A DNA stretch of 41,663 nucleotides from Candidatus Faecalibacterium faecigallinarum (GTDB taxonomy: Bacteria; Bacillota; Clostridia; Oscillospirales; Ruminococcaceae), in the NCBI GenBank assembly GCA_019119685.1, contig DWWN01000042.1, positions 1 through 41,663 of the forward strand, read 5' to 3'. The notes beneath the pieces were generated by a model. That model worked only from the letters and a program-made list of their open reading frames with translations. It had not been told where the DNA came from and made no database searches. Made by a program: the position numbers and the translations under genes. Below are positions 31,276 to 39,595 of the stretch, one piece after another. Position 1 is the first letter of the stretch; the number at the start of each line of letters is the position of its first letter.

Positions 31276-32443
31276 ATGTCAAAATCAGGCGAGAACATCC
31301 ACAAACGCAGAGACGGCCGCTGGGAAGGCCGCTATATCAAAGGGCGCACACCCGACCGGAAGCCCGTCTTGGGGATACCTCTATGGCAGCTCATATGCCG
31401 AGGTGCACCAGCTTTTGATCCAGAAAAAGGCCGAGAGCGGCTTTTATCAGCTGTCCGGGCGCAGGGTGCGCTTTGAGGAGCTGGCCGCCCAATGGCTGCA
31501 CTCCATTGCGCAGGGTATTAAGGAGTCTACTCTGGCTCACTATTCCTACACGTTAAAACGCTATCTTCTGCCGGTCTTTGGCGCGGCGGAGCTCCACACT
31601 CTGGACGAGCAGCGGCTGGAACAGGGGCTTTTGCAGGTCATCGCGCCGGCGGATGACAGCCATAAAGCGCTTGGGACGGCTTCTGCCCGCGAATGTTTGA
31701 CCATGCTGCGGCGCATCTGCAAGTATGCAGCCCATCTGTGCCTGATGCGTCCGGTGGAAATCGTGGTCAAGCCGCCTCAGGCCAAAGAGCACGCCGCCCA
31801 GCCTCTTTCAGCGCAGGAACAGGACTCTGTACAAGTTTTCATTCTGCGCGCACCGACGCCCCGCAAGCTGGGTTTGCTGCTGCAAATGCAGATGGGCCTG
31901 CGCATTGGCGAGGTGTGCGGCCTGCAATGGGGCGATTTTGATTTGGAAAAGGGTACTCTGTCCATCTGCCGGACAGTCAGCCGCATCTACTGCCCAAACG
32001 GACGCACCAAAGTGGTGGTTCAGGCTCCCAAGACCAAAACCTCCCGTCGGGAACTCCCCATCCCCTGCCGCCTGCTGCCTCTGCTGCGCCGGCTGCGCGG
32101 CGTTTTCGCCCCTTCCGCCTGGTTTTTGGCCGGCCGCGCCGGCAAACCGGTGGAGCCCCGCTGTTACCGCAAAAGCATCCAGGGGTATCTGTGCCGGGCC
32201 GCTGTGCGTCGGGTGCACCCGCACGCTCTGCGTCATACTTTCGCAACCACCTGCCTGCAGGCAGGCTGTGACATCAAGACCCTGAGCTCTCTGCTGGGCC
32301 ATGCCGACGCCAACATCACCCTGAAACGCTATGTACACGCCAACGTGGAGCATATGCGCGCCGAAATGGAACGCATCTTTGCCTGCCCGCAAGTCCCATG
32401 TCAGCAGTCAATCAGGGGCAGGAGACGCAAAATTTGTGTGTAA
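31276..32443 (+). pseudogene. Tyrosine recombinase of the invertible segment, +1 frameshift in a G4 run
   Basis: The gene starts at 31276 (ATG after AGGGAGG) with MSKSGENIHKRRDGRWEGRYIKG, the N-terminal arm domain common in Clostridial integrases. At GGGG (31371-31374) the frame is lost and a stop follows at 31476. Removing one G restores GYLYGSSYAEVHQLLIQKKAE and a 388-aa protein. From a GTG at 31403 the second frame alone encodes 346 residues with the SAM-like core-binding domain and the whole catalytic domain: R167 (GLRIGE), H274 and R277 (HALRHT), H300 (LLGH) and Y310 (LKRYVH). So either the sequence has an error, the gene is phase-variable or dead, or a shorter form is made; I see no strong ribosome site for the GTG. 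By position and sites it should invert its own segment. Confidence 0.88.
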
Positions 32444-32464
32444 CCGCGCCCAAAATCCGATAAG

Positions 32465-32491
32465 TATCCTCCATTTTCCCTTTGGAGGATA
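32465..32491 (-). repeat. Right recombination site of the invertible segment (27 bp, inverted)
   Basis: This is the exact reverse complement of 31030-31056. The arms are TATCCTCCA (32465-32473) and TGGAGGATA (32483-32491), with the core read as TTTTCCCTT on the plus strand (32474-32482). The following 95 bp up to the first operon gene have a ribosome site but no convincing promoter. Confidence 0.93.
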
Positions 32492-32586
32492 AATCAAGTA
32501 CACGGATTGCTATCAAACTGGCCCGCAGATTGCATGGTACAAAAATGACTGTCTGAAAATCTATACCGGTAGGAGGTGGAAATGGC

Positions 32587-33294
32587 TTGGTTGATTTGCA
32601 TACCCATATTCTACCAGAGATAGATGACGGAAGCGATGGGGTGGACACCTCCCTCGCCATGCTGCACCGCGAAGCCGAGCAGGGCGTGGATGTGGTCTGC
32701 GCCACTTCTCATTATTATGCGCACCATGAAGGGATCGACGCGTTTTGTGCCCGCCGGGCGGAAGCTCTGGAGCGCCTTGCCGCCGTCCTGACGGACGGCT
32801 TGCCGCGGGTGCTTCCGGCGGCGGAAGTGGCTTACTTTCCCCGCATGGAGGAACAGGATTTGACACCTTTGTGCATCCAGGGTACCCGCACCCTCATGCT
32901 GGAAATGCCCTTCGCCGACTGGACCAGCCTGCAGACCGAGGCAGTGGAAGCGCTGGCGCTGGACTGCGGGTATCAGGTGGTGTTGGTGCACCCCGAGAGG
33001 TTTTGCTTCAGCAAATCCAACAAGCATAGACTGGAAAAGTTGGCAGAATTGCCCATCGGGCTGCAGATCAACGCGGGGAGCTTGCTCCGCTGGGGTACCA
33101 GGCGGCTGGCGCTGGACCTGCTCCAGCTGGCCCATTGGCCCCTGCTGGGCAGCGACTGCCACAACCTGACCAGCCGCCCGCCCAATCTCAAAGAAGGAAG
33201 AAAAGTCGTTATGCAAAAACTGGGAGAAGCGTTTCTTGACCAGGTGGACCGGAACGCCGGGCGGCTGACCGCTCCCGCCGCGGAGGCTTCATGA
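32587..33294 (+). CDS. CpsB/YwqE-type PHP-family tyrosine phosphatase
   Basis: The 235-aa PHP metal-dependent phosphatase starts VDLHTHILPEIDDGSD, with later metal ligands in CATSHYYAHHEG, EVAYF, VLVHPER and LLGSDCHN. CpsB-type enzymes dephosphorylate the tyrosine tail of the capsule BY-kinase and so tune polymer export and length. The start is TTG at 32587 after GGAGGTGG; an ATG at 32582 is in another frame. It is the first gene of the exopolysaccharide operon, 95 bp beyond the right recombination site. It overlaps the LCP gene by 4 nt. Its cognate kinase is at 35124-35852. Confidence 0.92.
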   Translation: MVDLHTHILPEIDDGSDGVDTSLAMLHREAEQGVDVVCATSHYYAHHEGIDAFCARRAEALERLAAVLTDGLPRVLPAAEVAYFPRMEEQDLTPLCIQGTRTLMLEMPFADWTSLQTEAVEALALDCGYQVVLVHPERFCFSKSNKHRLEKLAELPIGLQINAGSLLRWGTRRLALDLLQLAHWPLLGSDCHNLTSRPPNLKEGRKVVMQKLGEAFLDQVDRNAGRLTAPAAEAS

Positions 33295-34307
33295 GCCGGT
33301 ACGGACGCAAGCGGATCAGCCGGCGGGATATGCTCAAAGCCGCGGGCGCTTTGGTAGGGACCATGGCGGTCCTCGGGGGCGGAGCCTATCTGCTGCAGCG
33401 GTTGGACGATGAAGAAAACGCGGCCCCCGCCGCGAGCTACACCACCAACGACCACCGCGCCGAGGCCGAGCTAAAGGAAGTGACCTGGAACGGTAAGACC
33501 TACCGCCAGCGCCCCGGACTGGAAACCTATCTGGTGATGGGTGTGGATACTTCCGGCGCAGGACTGGGCGTCAACAGCTACGCGGGCGGCGGCCAGGCCG
33601 ACGTCCAGATGGTGGTCGTGTTGGACAACGTCAACCAGACTTGGCAGATGCTGCAGCTCAACCGGGACAGCATCGTGCAAGTGCCGGTGCGGGGCGTCCA
33701 CGGAGACATCGTGGCCTACGACAACGAGCAGCTCGCCCTGGCCTACTACTACGGCGACGGCCGGGAACAGAGCTGTGAAAACACGGTGCTGACCGTCTCC
33801 ACCCTGCTGAACAGCCAGACCATCGACGGCTATGTGGCCGTCAACATGGACGCGGTGGGGATCATCACCGACATGGTGGGCGGCGTGACCTTGACGGTCA
33901 CTTCTGACTTTTCGGCCATCGACCCATCCCTTGTGAAAGGGGAGACAGTCACCCTGTACGGGGACAAGGCGCTGACCTATGTCCGCAGCCGGTACAACAT
34001 CGACGACGAGACCAACCTGGCCCGCATGGCCCGGCAGCGGCAATATCTGGTGGCGCTGGAAGAAAAGTTGCGCCAGCAGGACGGCGAATTCGTGGCCTCG
34101 GCCTACCAGGAACTGTCGGACGATATGGTCACCAACATCGGCAGCGGCACCGCGGTGGACATCGCGGACCGGTTGCAGGAATATACCGAACTGCCGCTGC
34201 TCACCATCGACGGCGAAAACGTGGTGGAGGGGGAGCACTGGGCCTACCATCTGGATGAGGACAGTTTGCAGCAGACGATCCTGCAGCTGTTTTACCAGGA
34301 ACAATAA
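33291..34307 (+). CDS. LytR-CpsA-Psr (LCP) family polymer transferase
   Basis: The 338-aa protein has a basic N-terminus with SRRDMLK, one membrane anchor (about 16-36) and an extracellular LCP domain. Typical elements are LVMGVDTSGA, MLQLNRDSIVQVP, IDGYVAVNMDAV, ALTYVRSRYNIDDETNLARMARQRQYL; the conserved arginines and aspartates bind the pyrophosphate of the lipid-linked polymer. LCP enzymes attach capsule or teichoic polymers to peptidoglycan. Its ATG overlaps the PHP phosphatase stop (ATGA). The N-terminal SRRxxLK resembles a twin-arginine motif but probably only orients the anchor. Confidence 0.92.
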   Translation: MSRYGRKRISRRDMLKAAGALVGTMAVLGGGAYLLQRLDDEENAAPAASYTTNDHRAEAELKEVTWNGKTYRQRPGLETYLVMGVDTSGAGLGVNSYAGGGQADVQMVVVLDNVNQTWQMLQLNRDSIVQVPVRGVHGDIVAYDNEQLALAYYYGDGREQSCENTVLTVSTLLNSQTIDGYVAVNMDAVGIITDMVGGVTLTVTSDFSAIDPSLVKGETVTLYGDKALTYVRSRYNIDDETNLARMARQRQYLVALEEKLRQQDGEFVASAYQELSDDMVTNIGSGTAVDIADRLQEYTELPLLTIDGENVVEGEHWAYHLDEDSLQQTILQLFYQEQ

Positions 34308-34329
34308 AAATGAGGAGAGAATCAAGCGT

Positions 34330-35127
34330 ATGGAACAAAAAGCCCTCAACGAATCACCGGCCGGACAGATCGGCCAGCGCCCCGGGGCAGAGGACGAGAT
34401 CGATCTGGTGGAGCTGTTCTACCTGCTGTGGGGCCACGCCTGGCAGATCATCCTCTGTCTGGTCGTGGGCGCAGGTATCGCCTTCGGCGTGACGAAATTT
34501 CTCATTACGCCAAAGTATGAAGCTACGTCCAGCATTTACATCGTGTCGGCGTCCAATAACTCGGTGGTCAACCTGACCGACCTGCAAATCGGCGCGCAGC
34601 TGACCGCGGATTACCAGGAGCTGATCCTGAGCCGCCCCCTGCTGGAGGACGTGATCGAAAATCTAAAACTGACCAACGCAGAGGGCGAGCCCATGAGCAC
34701 CAAAGCTCTCAGCGATATGATTAAGATTACCAACACCGATGACACCCGTATCCTGAAGGTCACGGTCACCAGCCCCGACCCGCAGGATGCGGCAGACATC
34801 GCCAACGAGCTGATCGACCAGGCCTGCATCTACCTGCCTCAGATCATGGAGACAGAAGAGCCCAACCTGGTGGAGGAAGCCATTCCGCCGACCCAGAAGT
34901 CCAGCCCCAGCACAGCCAAAAACGTGATGCTGGGCGGCCTGCTGGGGGCCTGTCTGGCCTGCGGCGTGCTGGTGGTGCGCTACTTAATGAACGACACCTT
35001 TGTCACCCCGGACGATGTGGTCAAGTATCTAGGCGTGCAACCGCTGGCTGTCATCCCGGAGGCAGACCTCGGGGAATTCAACGGCAAAAAGCAGAAAAAG
35101 CTGTTTGGGAGGAAAGGGAAGAAATGA
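34330..35127 (+). CDS. Wzz/CpsC-type polysaccharide co-polymerase and kinase activator
   Basis: The 265-aa protein has membrane segments near residues 38-58 (WQIILCLVVGAGIAFGVTKFL) and about 198-218, flanking an extracellular Wzz domain (YEATSSIYIVSASNNSV...). The cytoplasmic tail ends in a basic stretch (GKKQKKLFGRKGKK). Such proteins set chain length and activate the separate BY-kinase through their C-terminal tail. The ATG at 34330 follows GAGGAGAG; the much longer open frame upstream is a shadow of the LCP gene. It overlaps the kinase gene by 4 nt. Confidence 0.92.
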   Translation: MEQKALNESPAGQIGQRPGAEDEIDLVELFYLLWGHAWQIILCLVVGAGIAFGVTKFLITPKYEATSSIYIVSASNNSVVNLTDLQIGAQLTADYQELILSRPLLEDVIENLKLTNAEGEPMSTKALSDMIKITNTDDTRILKVTVTSPDPQDAADIANELIDQACIYLPQIMETEEPNLVEEAIPPTQKSSPSTAKNVMLGGLLGACLACGVLVVRYLMNDTFVTPDDVVKYLGVQPLAVIPEADLGEFNGKKQKKLFGRKGKK

Positions 35128-35852
35128 AAGAACTTGAACTCAATAAGATCCCGGACCTTCCCTTCGATGTGACCGAGGCGCTCAATCAGCTGCGGATCAA
35201 TCTGGGGTTCTGCGGCGACCAGATCAAGACCATCATGGTGACCAGCAGCGTGCCCAACGAGGGCAAGAGCTTTGTGACCATGCAGCTGTGGAAGATGATC
35301 GCGGAGGTGGGTACGCCGGCCATCCTGATCGACTGCGACCTGCGCAACTCCGAGATACGCCGCAAGTACGGGGTCCGCATTCTGCGGAACGAGAAGCTGG
35401 TGGGGGTGCCCCACTATCTGGCGGGCCAGGCCGAGATCGAGGACGTGATCTATAAGACCAACGTGCCCAACGGCTACATGATCCCGGTGACGTCGGCCAT
35501 CGCGAACCCCACCATTCTGCTGGAAAGCCCGCATTTTGCCAAGATGCTGGAATACTGCGCGGAGCATTTCGTCTATGTCCTGGTGGATACGCCGCCGCTG
35601 GGCAGCGTGGCCGACGCGCTGAACATTGCCCGCCACTGCGACGGCAGCGTGCTGGTGGTGCATGGCGGCGAGACGCCCCGCAAGATGGTGCTCAATTCGG
35701 TGCAGCAGCTGAAACGCACGGATACGCCGCTGCTGGGCGTTGTGCTCAACCGTGCAAATGTGGATAGTAAGTCGAACTTGTATTACCACAGATACTACAA
35801 GTCCGGTTATTACTATAAAAACTATGGGAACCATAGTCAATCTAAAAAATAA
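35124..35852 (+). CDS. CpsD/CapB-type bacterial tyrosine kinase
   Basis: The 242-aa BY-kinase has Walker A SSVPNEGKSF (G47, K48, S49), Walker A' AILIDCDLRNS (about 66-76) and Walker B YVLVDTPPLGSVADA. Its C-terminal autophosphorylation cluster (LYYHRYYKSGYYYKNYG) contains eight tyrosines. It pairs with the Wzz-type activator encoded upstream and the PHP phosphatase at 32587-33294 to control capsule assembly by cycles of phosphorylation. It lies in the cytoplasm at the membrane. The ATG overlaps the Wzz stop by four bases. Confidence 0.94.
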   Translation: MKELELNKIPDLPFDVTEALNQLRINLGFCGDQIKTIMVTSSVPNEGKSFVTMQLWKMIAEVGTPAILIDCDLRNSEIRRKYGVRILRNEKLVGVPHYLAGQAEIEDVIYKTNVPNGYMIPVTSAIANPTILLESPHFAKMLEYCAEHFVYVLVDTPPLGSVADALNIARHCDGSVLVVHGGETPRKMVLNSVQQLKRTDTPLLGVVLNRANVDSKSNLYYHRYYKSGYYYKNYGNHSQSKK

Positions 35853-35866
35853 TGGAGGATTTAGGC

Positions 35867-36376
35867 ATGAAAAAGAAAGTTCTTTCTGTTGTTGCAGCCG
35901 CGGCTCTGGTTGCATCCCTGACCGTGCCCGCATGGGCAGCCGTTGCAAGCCCTTACGGCGGCGCTGAGGCCGAAGGCGGCGATGTGACTTATACCACCCA
36001 GGCCCAGACCGGCGAGGAGAGCCAGGCGACCCAGGTCTATGAGACCATTCAGGGTGCCACCAGCACCGAGGAAGAGCTGGATCTGCTGGGCGACGGCCTG
36101 GCCGCTGAGGTGCAGGCCCAGCTGGGTGAGACCAGTGTCAACGATTACAGCGCCCGGGAAATCGGCAGCATTGCGGCTTCCAGCGAAGGCCCTACCACCG
36201 TTACCCTGAGCAATCTGGCCGGTGTTTCGGCTGCGACCGAGGGCTTCGTGATGTACCTGGGCACCGACGGCCTGTGGCATTACCTGAGCGTTTCCTTCGG
36301 CAACCGCACCGCTACCTTCACGGTGCCCTATTCCACCACCGTTATCCTGTACGTCCGGGTGGCGGCTGCGGCCTGA
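35867..36376 (+). CDS. Small exported protein of the exopolysaccharide operon, unknown family
   Basis: The 169-aa protein has a clear signal peptide (MKKKVLSVVAAAALVASLTVPAWA, cleavage likely after AWA). The mature part of about 145 residues is acidic in its first half (GEESQATQVYETIQ, STEEELDLL), then has a beta-rich C-terminus (VMYLGTDGLWHYLSVSFGNRTATFTVPYSTTVILYVRVAAA). I do not recognise it. The ATG at 35867 follows GGAGG. It lies between the kinase and an internal terminator (36481-36528), so it may be made in larger amounts than the enzymes downstream. A role at the surface, perhaps as a polymer-associated protein, is only inferred from position. Confidence 0.8.
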   Translation: MKKKVLSVVAAAALVASLTVPAWAAVASPYGGAEAEGGDVTYTTQAQTGEESQATQVYETIQGATSTEEELDLLGDGLAAEVQAQLGETSVNDYSAREIGSIAASSEGPTTVTLSNLAGVSAATEGFVMYLGTDGLWHYLSVSFGNRTATFTVPYSTTVILYVRVAAAA

Positions 36377-36480
36377 GGAAGAACAAGTCTGGATAACGTG
36401 TGAAATCAACAGTCGCGCTTTGGGATCAAAGGGCAGCCGGCCCAAAGGGTGCTGTAAAGAATGAAAAAGCTTTGAATGGA

Positions 36481-36528
36481 GGCTGCTTTCTGAACGCGAA
36501 AACCGCTGAGGGAAGCAGCCTTTCTTTT
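36481..36528 (+). terminator. Terminator inside the exopolysaccharide operon
   Basis: GGCTGCTT (36481-36488) pairs with AAGCAGCC (36513-36520), with a 24-nt loop, followed by TTTCTTTT. It separates the regulatory genes from the biosynthetic genes. The 203-bp gap also holds an isolated TTGACA (36537-36542) without a recognisable -10, so how the downstream genes are transcribed is unclear. Confidence 0.75.
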
Positions 36529-36579
36529 ACACAAATTTGACAAAAACGAGGGACTTTTTGAGCCGACGAGGGGGAAATT

Positions 36580-37332
36580 ATGCAACCGATCGGGATGGAA
36601 ATGCAGGCAGAAGTGGAGATGGAACAGAGCGTGCCTGCTGGCAGCGGAGCACTTGCGGAAGAATATGCAGCAGCGACGGAAAGCAGGAAATACTGGTTCG
36701 ACCGGAAAGAAATACTGCGCACCAAGCGGCTCTACTGGATGGGCCGGCGTGCGCAGGATATTCTCTTTTCTCTGCTGGCGCTGATCGTGCTGGCTGTTCC
36801 CATGGCCATTGTGGCGCTGGTCATCTGGGCGGACAGCCCCGGCGCCAGCCCCATCTTCTCCCAGGACCGCGTGGGGCGGGATGGAAAGGTATTCAAGTTC
36901 TACAAATTCCGCTCCATGGTGCCCAACGCAGAGGCCAAATTGCAGGAAGTGCTGGACCAGAACGAGATGGACGGCCCGGTCTTTAAGATGAAAAACGACC
37001 CGCGGATCACCCGAGTTGGGCGCCTGATCCGCAGGACAAGCATCGATGAACTGCCGCAACTGGTCAACATCCTGAAAGGGGATATGAGCATTGTGGGCCC
37101 GCGGCCGGCTTTGCCGCGTGAGGTGGAGCAGTACACCGACTACGAGCGGCAGCGGCTGTATGTAACGCCGGGTCTGACTTGCTACTGGCAGGTGCAGCCC
37201 AACCGCAACGAGCTGACCTTTGACCAGTGGATGGAACTGGACCTCAAGTACATACACGACCGGAATTTTTGGCTGGACTGGAAGCTGATTTTCCAGACAG
37301 TAGGTGTGGTGTTCAGGATGTACGGGGTGTAA
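36580..37332 (+). CDS. Priming undecaprenyl-phosphate sugar phosphotransferase
   Basis: The 250-aa polyprenyl-phosphate hexose-1-phosphate transferase has an N-terminal extension of about 55 residues and one membrane segment (about 62-85). The catalytic part has DRVGRDGKVFKFYKFRSM, NDPRITRVGRLIRRTSIDELPQLVNILKGDMSIVGPRPALP (given in parts: SIDELPQL, MSIVGPRP) and PGLTCYWQV. It transfers a sugar phosphate to the lipid carrier as the first step of repeat-unit synthesis. A second enzyme of the same family is at 39596-40279. The start at 36580 follows GAGGGGG. Confidence 0.93.
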   Translation: MQPIGMEMQAEVEMEQSVPAGSGALAEEYAAATESRKYWFDRKEILRTKRLYWMGRRAQDILFSLLALIVLAVPMAIVALVIWADSPGASPIFSQDRVGRDGKVFKFYKFRSMVPNAEAKLQEVLDQNEMDGPVFKMKNDPRITRVGRLIRRTSIDELPQLVNILKGDMSIVGPRPALPREVEQYTDYERQRLYVTPGLTCYWQVQPNRNELTFDQWMELDLKYIHDRNFWLDWKLIFQTVGVVFRMYGV

Positions 37333-37362
37333 GAACCAACGATGGAGAAGAAAGGAAACAGA

Positions 37363-38265
37363 ATGGATACGACTTTGCTCATTATGGCCGCAGGCATTGG
37401 CTCCCGTTTTGGCGGCGGTATCAAGCAGCTGGAACCTGTGGACGCCAGCGGACATATCATCATGGATTATTCCATCCACGATGCCATCGAAGCGGGGTTC
37501 AACCATATTATTTTTGTGATCCGTAAGGACATCGAGGCTGAGTTCCGAGAAGTCATTGGGGACCGCATTGCCGCCGTGTGCGCTGCTCATGACGTCGCGG
37601 TGGATTATGCTTTCCAAGACCTACACGACATCCCCGGCCAACTTCCCGAAGGCCGTACCAAGCCCTGGGGCACCGGTCAGGCGGTCCTGGCGGCTAAAAA
37701 TCTGATCCATACACCTTTTGCTATCATCAACGCCGACGACTATTACGGCAAAGATGGCTTTCGCAAGGTCCACGATTACCTGGCAAAGGGCGGTGAGGCC
37801 TGTATGGCGGGCTTTGTGTTCAAGAATACCCTGTCGGACAATGGCAGCGTCACCCGCGGTATCTGCGAAATGGACGCGCAGTCCAACCTGACCAAAGTGG
37901 TAGAAACCAAAAACATCGTTAAAACGGCAAATGGCGCAGAGGCGGACGGCGTGGCCCTGGACCCGGAGTCGCTGGTGTCCATGAATATGTGGGGGTTGAC
38001 GCCGGCTTTTCTGGATGTGCTGGAACAAGGGTTTGTAGAGTTCTTCCAGAAGGAAGTTCCGCAGAATCCGCTGAAAGCGGAGTACCTGATTCCTACCTTT
38101 GTGGGGCAGTTGCTTCAGGAAGGGCAGCTGACCGTCAAGGTTCTGCGCACCGACGACACCTGGTATGGCATGACCTATAAGGAGGACGTGCCGGCCGTGA
38201 AGGAGAGCTTCCGAGGGATGCTGGAGAAAGGGGTGTATCGGGAGGAGCTTTTTGCGGATTTGTAA
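37363..38265 (+). CDS. Sugar-phosphate nucleotidyltransferase family protein
   Basis: The 300-aa protein has a nucleotidyltransferase fold: LLIMAAGIGSRFGGGIKQLEPV is the nucleotide-binding signature, and FAIINADDYYG holds the metal-binding aspartates. GTGQAVLAAK and the C-terminal PAVKESFRGMLEKG fit the family. It should make an activated nucleotide sugar for the polymer, but which sugar and nucleotide cannot be read from the sequence. The ATG at 37363 follows AAAGGAAA; an in-frame ATG at 37342 has a poorer site. It lies 30 nt after the priming transferase and 27 nt before the broken ugd. Confidence 0.88.
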   Translation: MDTTLLIMAAGIGSRFGGGIKQLEPVDASGHIIMDYSIHDAIEAGFNHIIFVIRKDIEAEFREVIGDRIAAVCAAHDVAVDYAFQDLHDIPGQLPEGRTKPWGTGQAVLAAKNLIHTPFAIINADDYYGKDGFRKVHDYLAKGGEACMAGFVFKNTLSDNGSVTRGICEMDAQSNLTKVVETKNIVKTANGAEADGVALDPESLVSMNMWGLTPAFLDVLEQGFVEFFQKEVPQNPLKAEYLIPTFVGQLLQEGQLTVKVLRTDDTWYGMTYKEDVPAVKESFRGMLEKGVYREELFADL

Positions 38266-38292
38266 ACTGAAAAATAGGGTGAGAAAACTAGG

Positions 38293-39569
38293 ATGAATAA
38301 GAAATATACGATTGCAGTGGCTGGTACCGGTTATGTTGGCCTGTCTATTGCCACACTGCTGTCTCAGCATCACAAAGTTTATGATGTGGACATTGTGCCG
38401 TCCAAGGTCGAACAGATCGATCAAAGGAAGTCTCCGATTCAGGATGAATACATTGAAAAATACCTGCGGAAAAGGAGCTGGATCTGACCGCAACACTGGA
38501 CGCAGAGATGGCATACAGTGCTGCGGATTTCGTTGTGATTGCTGCGCCCACTAACTACGACTCGACCACACAGCATTTTGATACGTCGGCTGTTGAAAAT
38601 GTCATTGACCTGGTGTATAACCCAGAAGCAATTATGGTCATTAAAAGCACAATTCCTGTGGGATATACGAAGAGTATCAGAGAAAATATCGCTGTTGCCC
38701 GACCTGTACCTGAAATATAATTTTTTATTGATATTTCGTTGTTTTTGATGATCTTTCATGTCATCATAGCCCTCGAAAAATCGACTGAAAATTTGCAGAA
38801 TCATCGCGGGAACGGATGCGGGGGATGAAAAGCTAACACAGGCTGCGCATACTTTTGCAGAGTTACTTCAAGAGGGCGTAATCAAAGAGAAGATCGACAC
38901 GCTGTTCATGGGCTTCACTGAGGCAAAGGCGGTCAAGCTGTTTGCAAACACCTACTTGGCTCTGCGCGTCGCATACTTCAATGAACTCGACACCTACGCA
39001 GAGAGTAAGGGCCTGAATACAAAGCAGATCATTGAGGGTGTGTGTCTCGACCCGCGTATCGGGACGCACTACAACAACCCCAGCTTTGGATATGGCGGGT
39101 ACTGCTTGCCGAAAGATACCAAGCAGCTCTTAGCCAATTATGCGGATGTGCCGCAGAACATGATGTCCGCGATAGTGGATAGCAACAGGACACGAAAGGA
39201 CTTTATCGCAGACCGGGTGCTGCGGCTGGCTGGGTACTACGGTTACGGCGAGGATAACCAGTGGGGGATAAGCATCATGAGAAGAACGTAGGCATCGGAG
39301 TATTCCGGCTGGCTATGAAGAGTAATTCCGACAACTTCCGGCAGAGCAGTATTCGGGGCGTCATGAAGCGTGTGAAAGCGAAGGGTGCAACTGTGATTAT
39401 CTATGAGCCGACGCTGGAGGATGGCGAGAAGTTCTTTGTATCAGTCGTGATTAACGATTTGGAGAAGTTCAAAGAACTGAGTGACGCCATCATCGCAAAC
39501 AGATATGACAAATGCCTTGATGATGTGAAAGAGAAAGTGTATACGAGAGACCTGTTTGGCAGGGACTAA
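38293..39569 (+). pseudogene. ugd: UDP-glucose 6-dehydrogenase, multiply disrupted
   Basis: The fragments are clearly Ugd: [18 protein letters not shown] (NAD-binding GxGxxG), [52 protein letters not shown] (in parts), [17 protein letters not shown] with the catalytic cysteine, and [11 protein letters not shown]. The frame breaks near 38470 (one G missing after CTGCG). A further change of frame lies near 38705, and an AT-rich stretch at about 38720-38797 replaces the conserved FSPEFLRE region. The frame breaks again at the G5 run 39263-39267. Intact enzyme makes UDP-glucuronate for acidic capsule sugars. Indels in G runs could partly be sequence errors, but the replaced stretch could not. Confidence 0.9.
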
Positions 39570-39595
39570 AGAAAAGGGGAAAGGCAAGGAGAGGA

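Larger units (their letters stand above)
31057..32464. mobile_element. Predicted invertible DNA segment (phase switch) with its own recombinase gene
   Basis: The 1408-bp segment lies between inverted 27-bp sites. It contains the recombinase gene (31276-32443) and, at the left edge, a promoter pointing left and out (31084-31112). The 22 bp between the recombinase stop and the right site have no promoter. Inversion would place the promoter about 20 bp inside the right site, directed at the exopolysaccharide operon starting at 32587. The 219 bp before the recombinase gene contain nothing else I can identify. Confidence 0.85.

Noticed and set aside
31030-32491. Invertible segment as an integrated mobile element with att sites
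   Set aside because: The flanking sites are inverted, not direct, and the core asymmetry opposes excision. No other cargo or tRNA target is present.
32613-33216. Minus-strand frame opposite the PHP phosphatase as a possible antisense gene
   Set aside because: No ribosome site, no recognisable domain, and the plus-strand metal ligands are intact.
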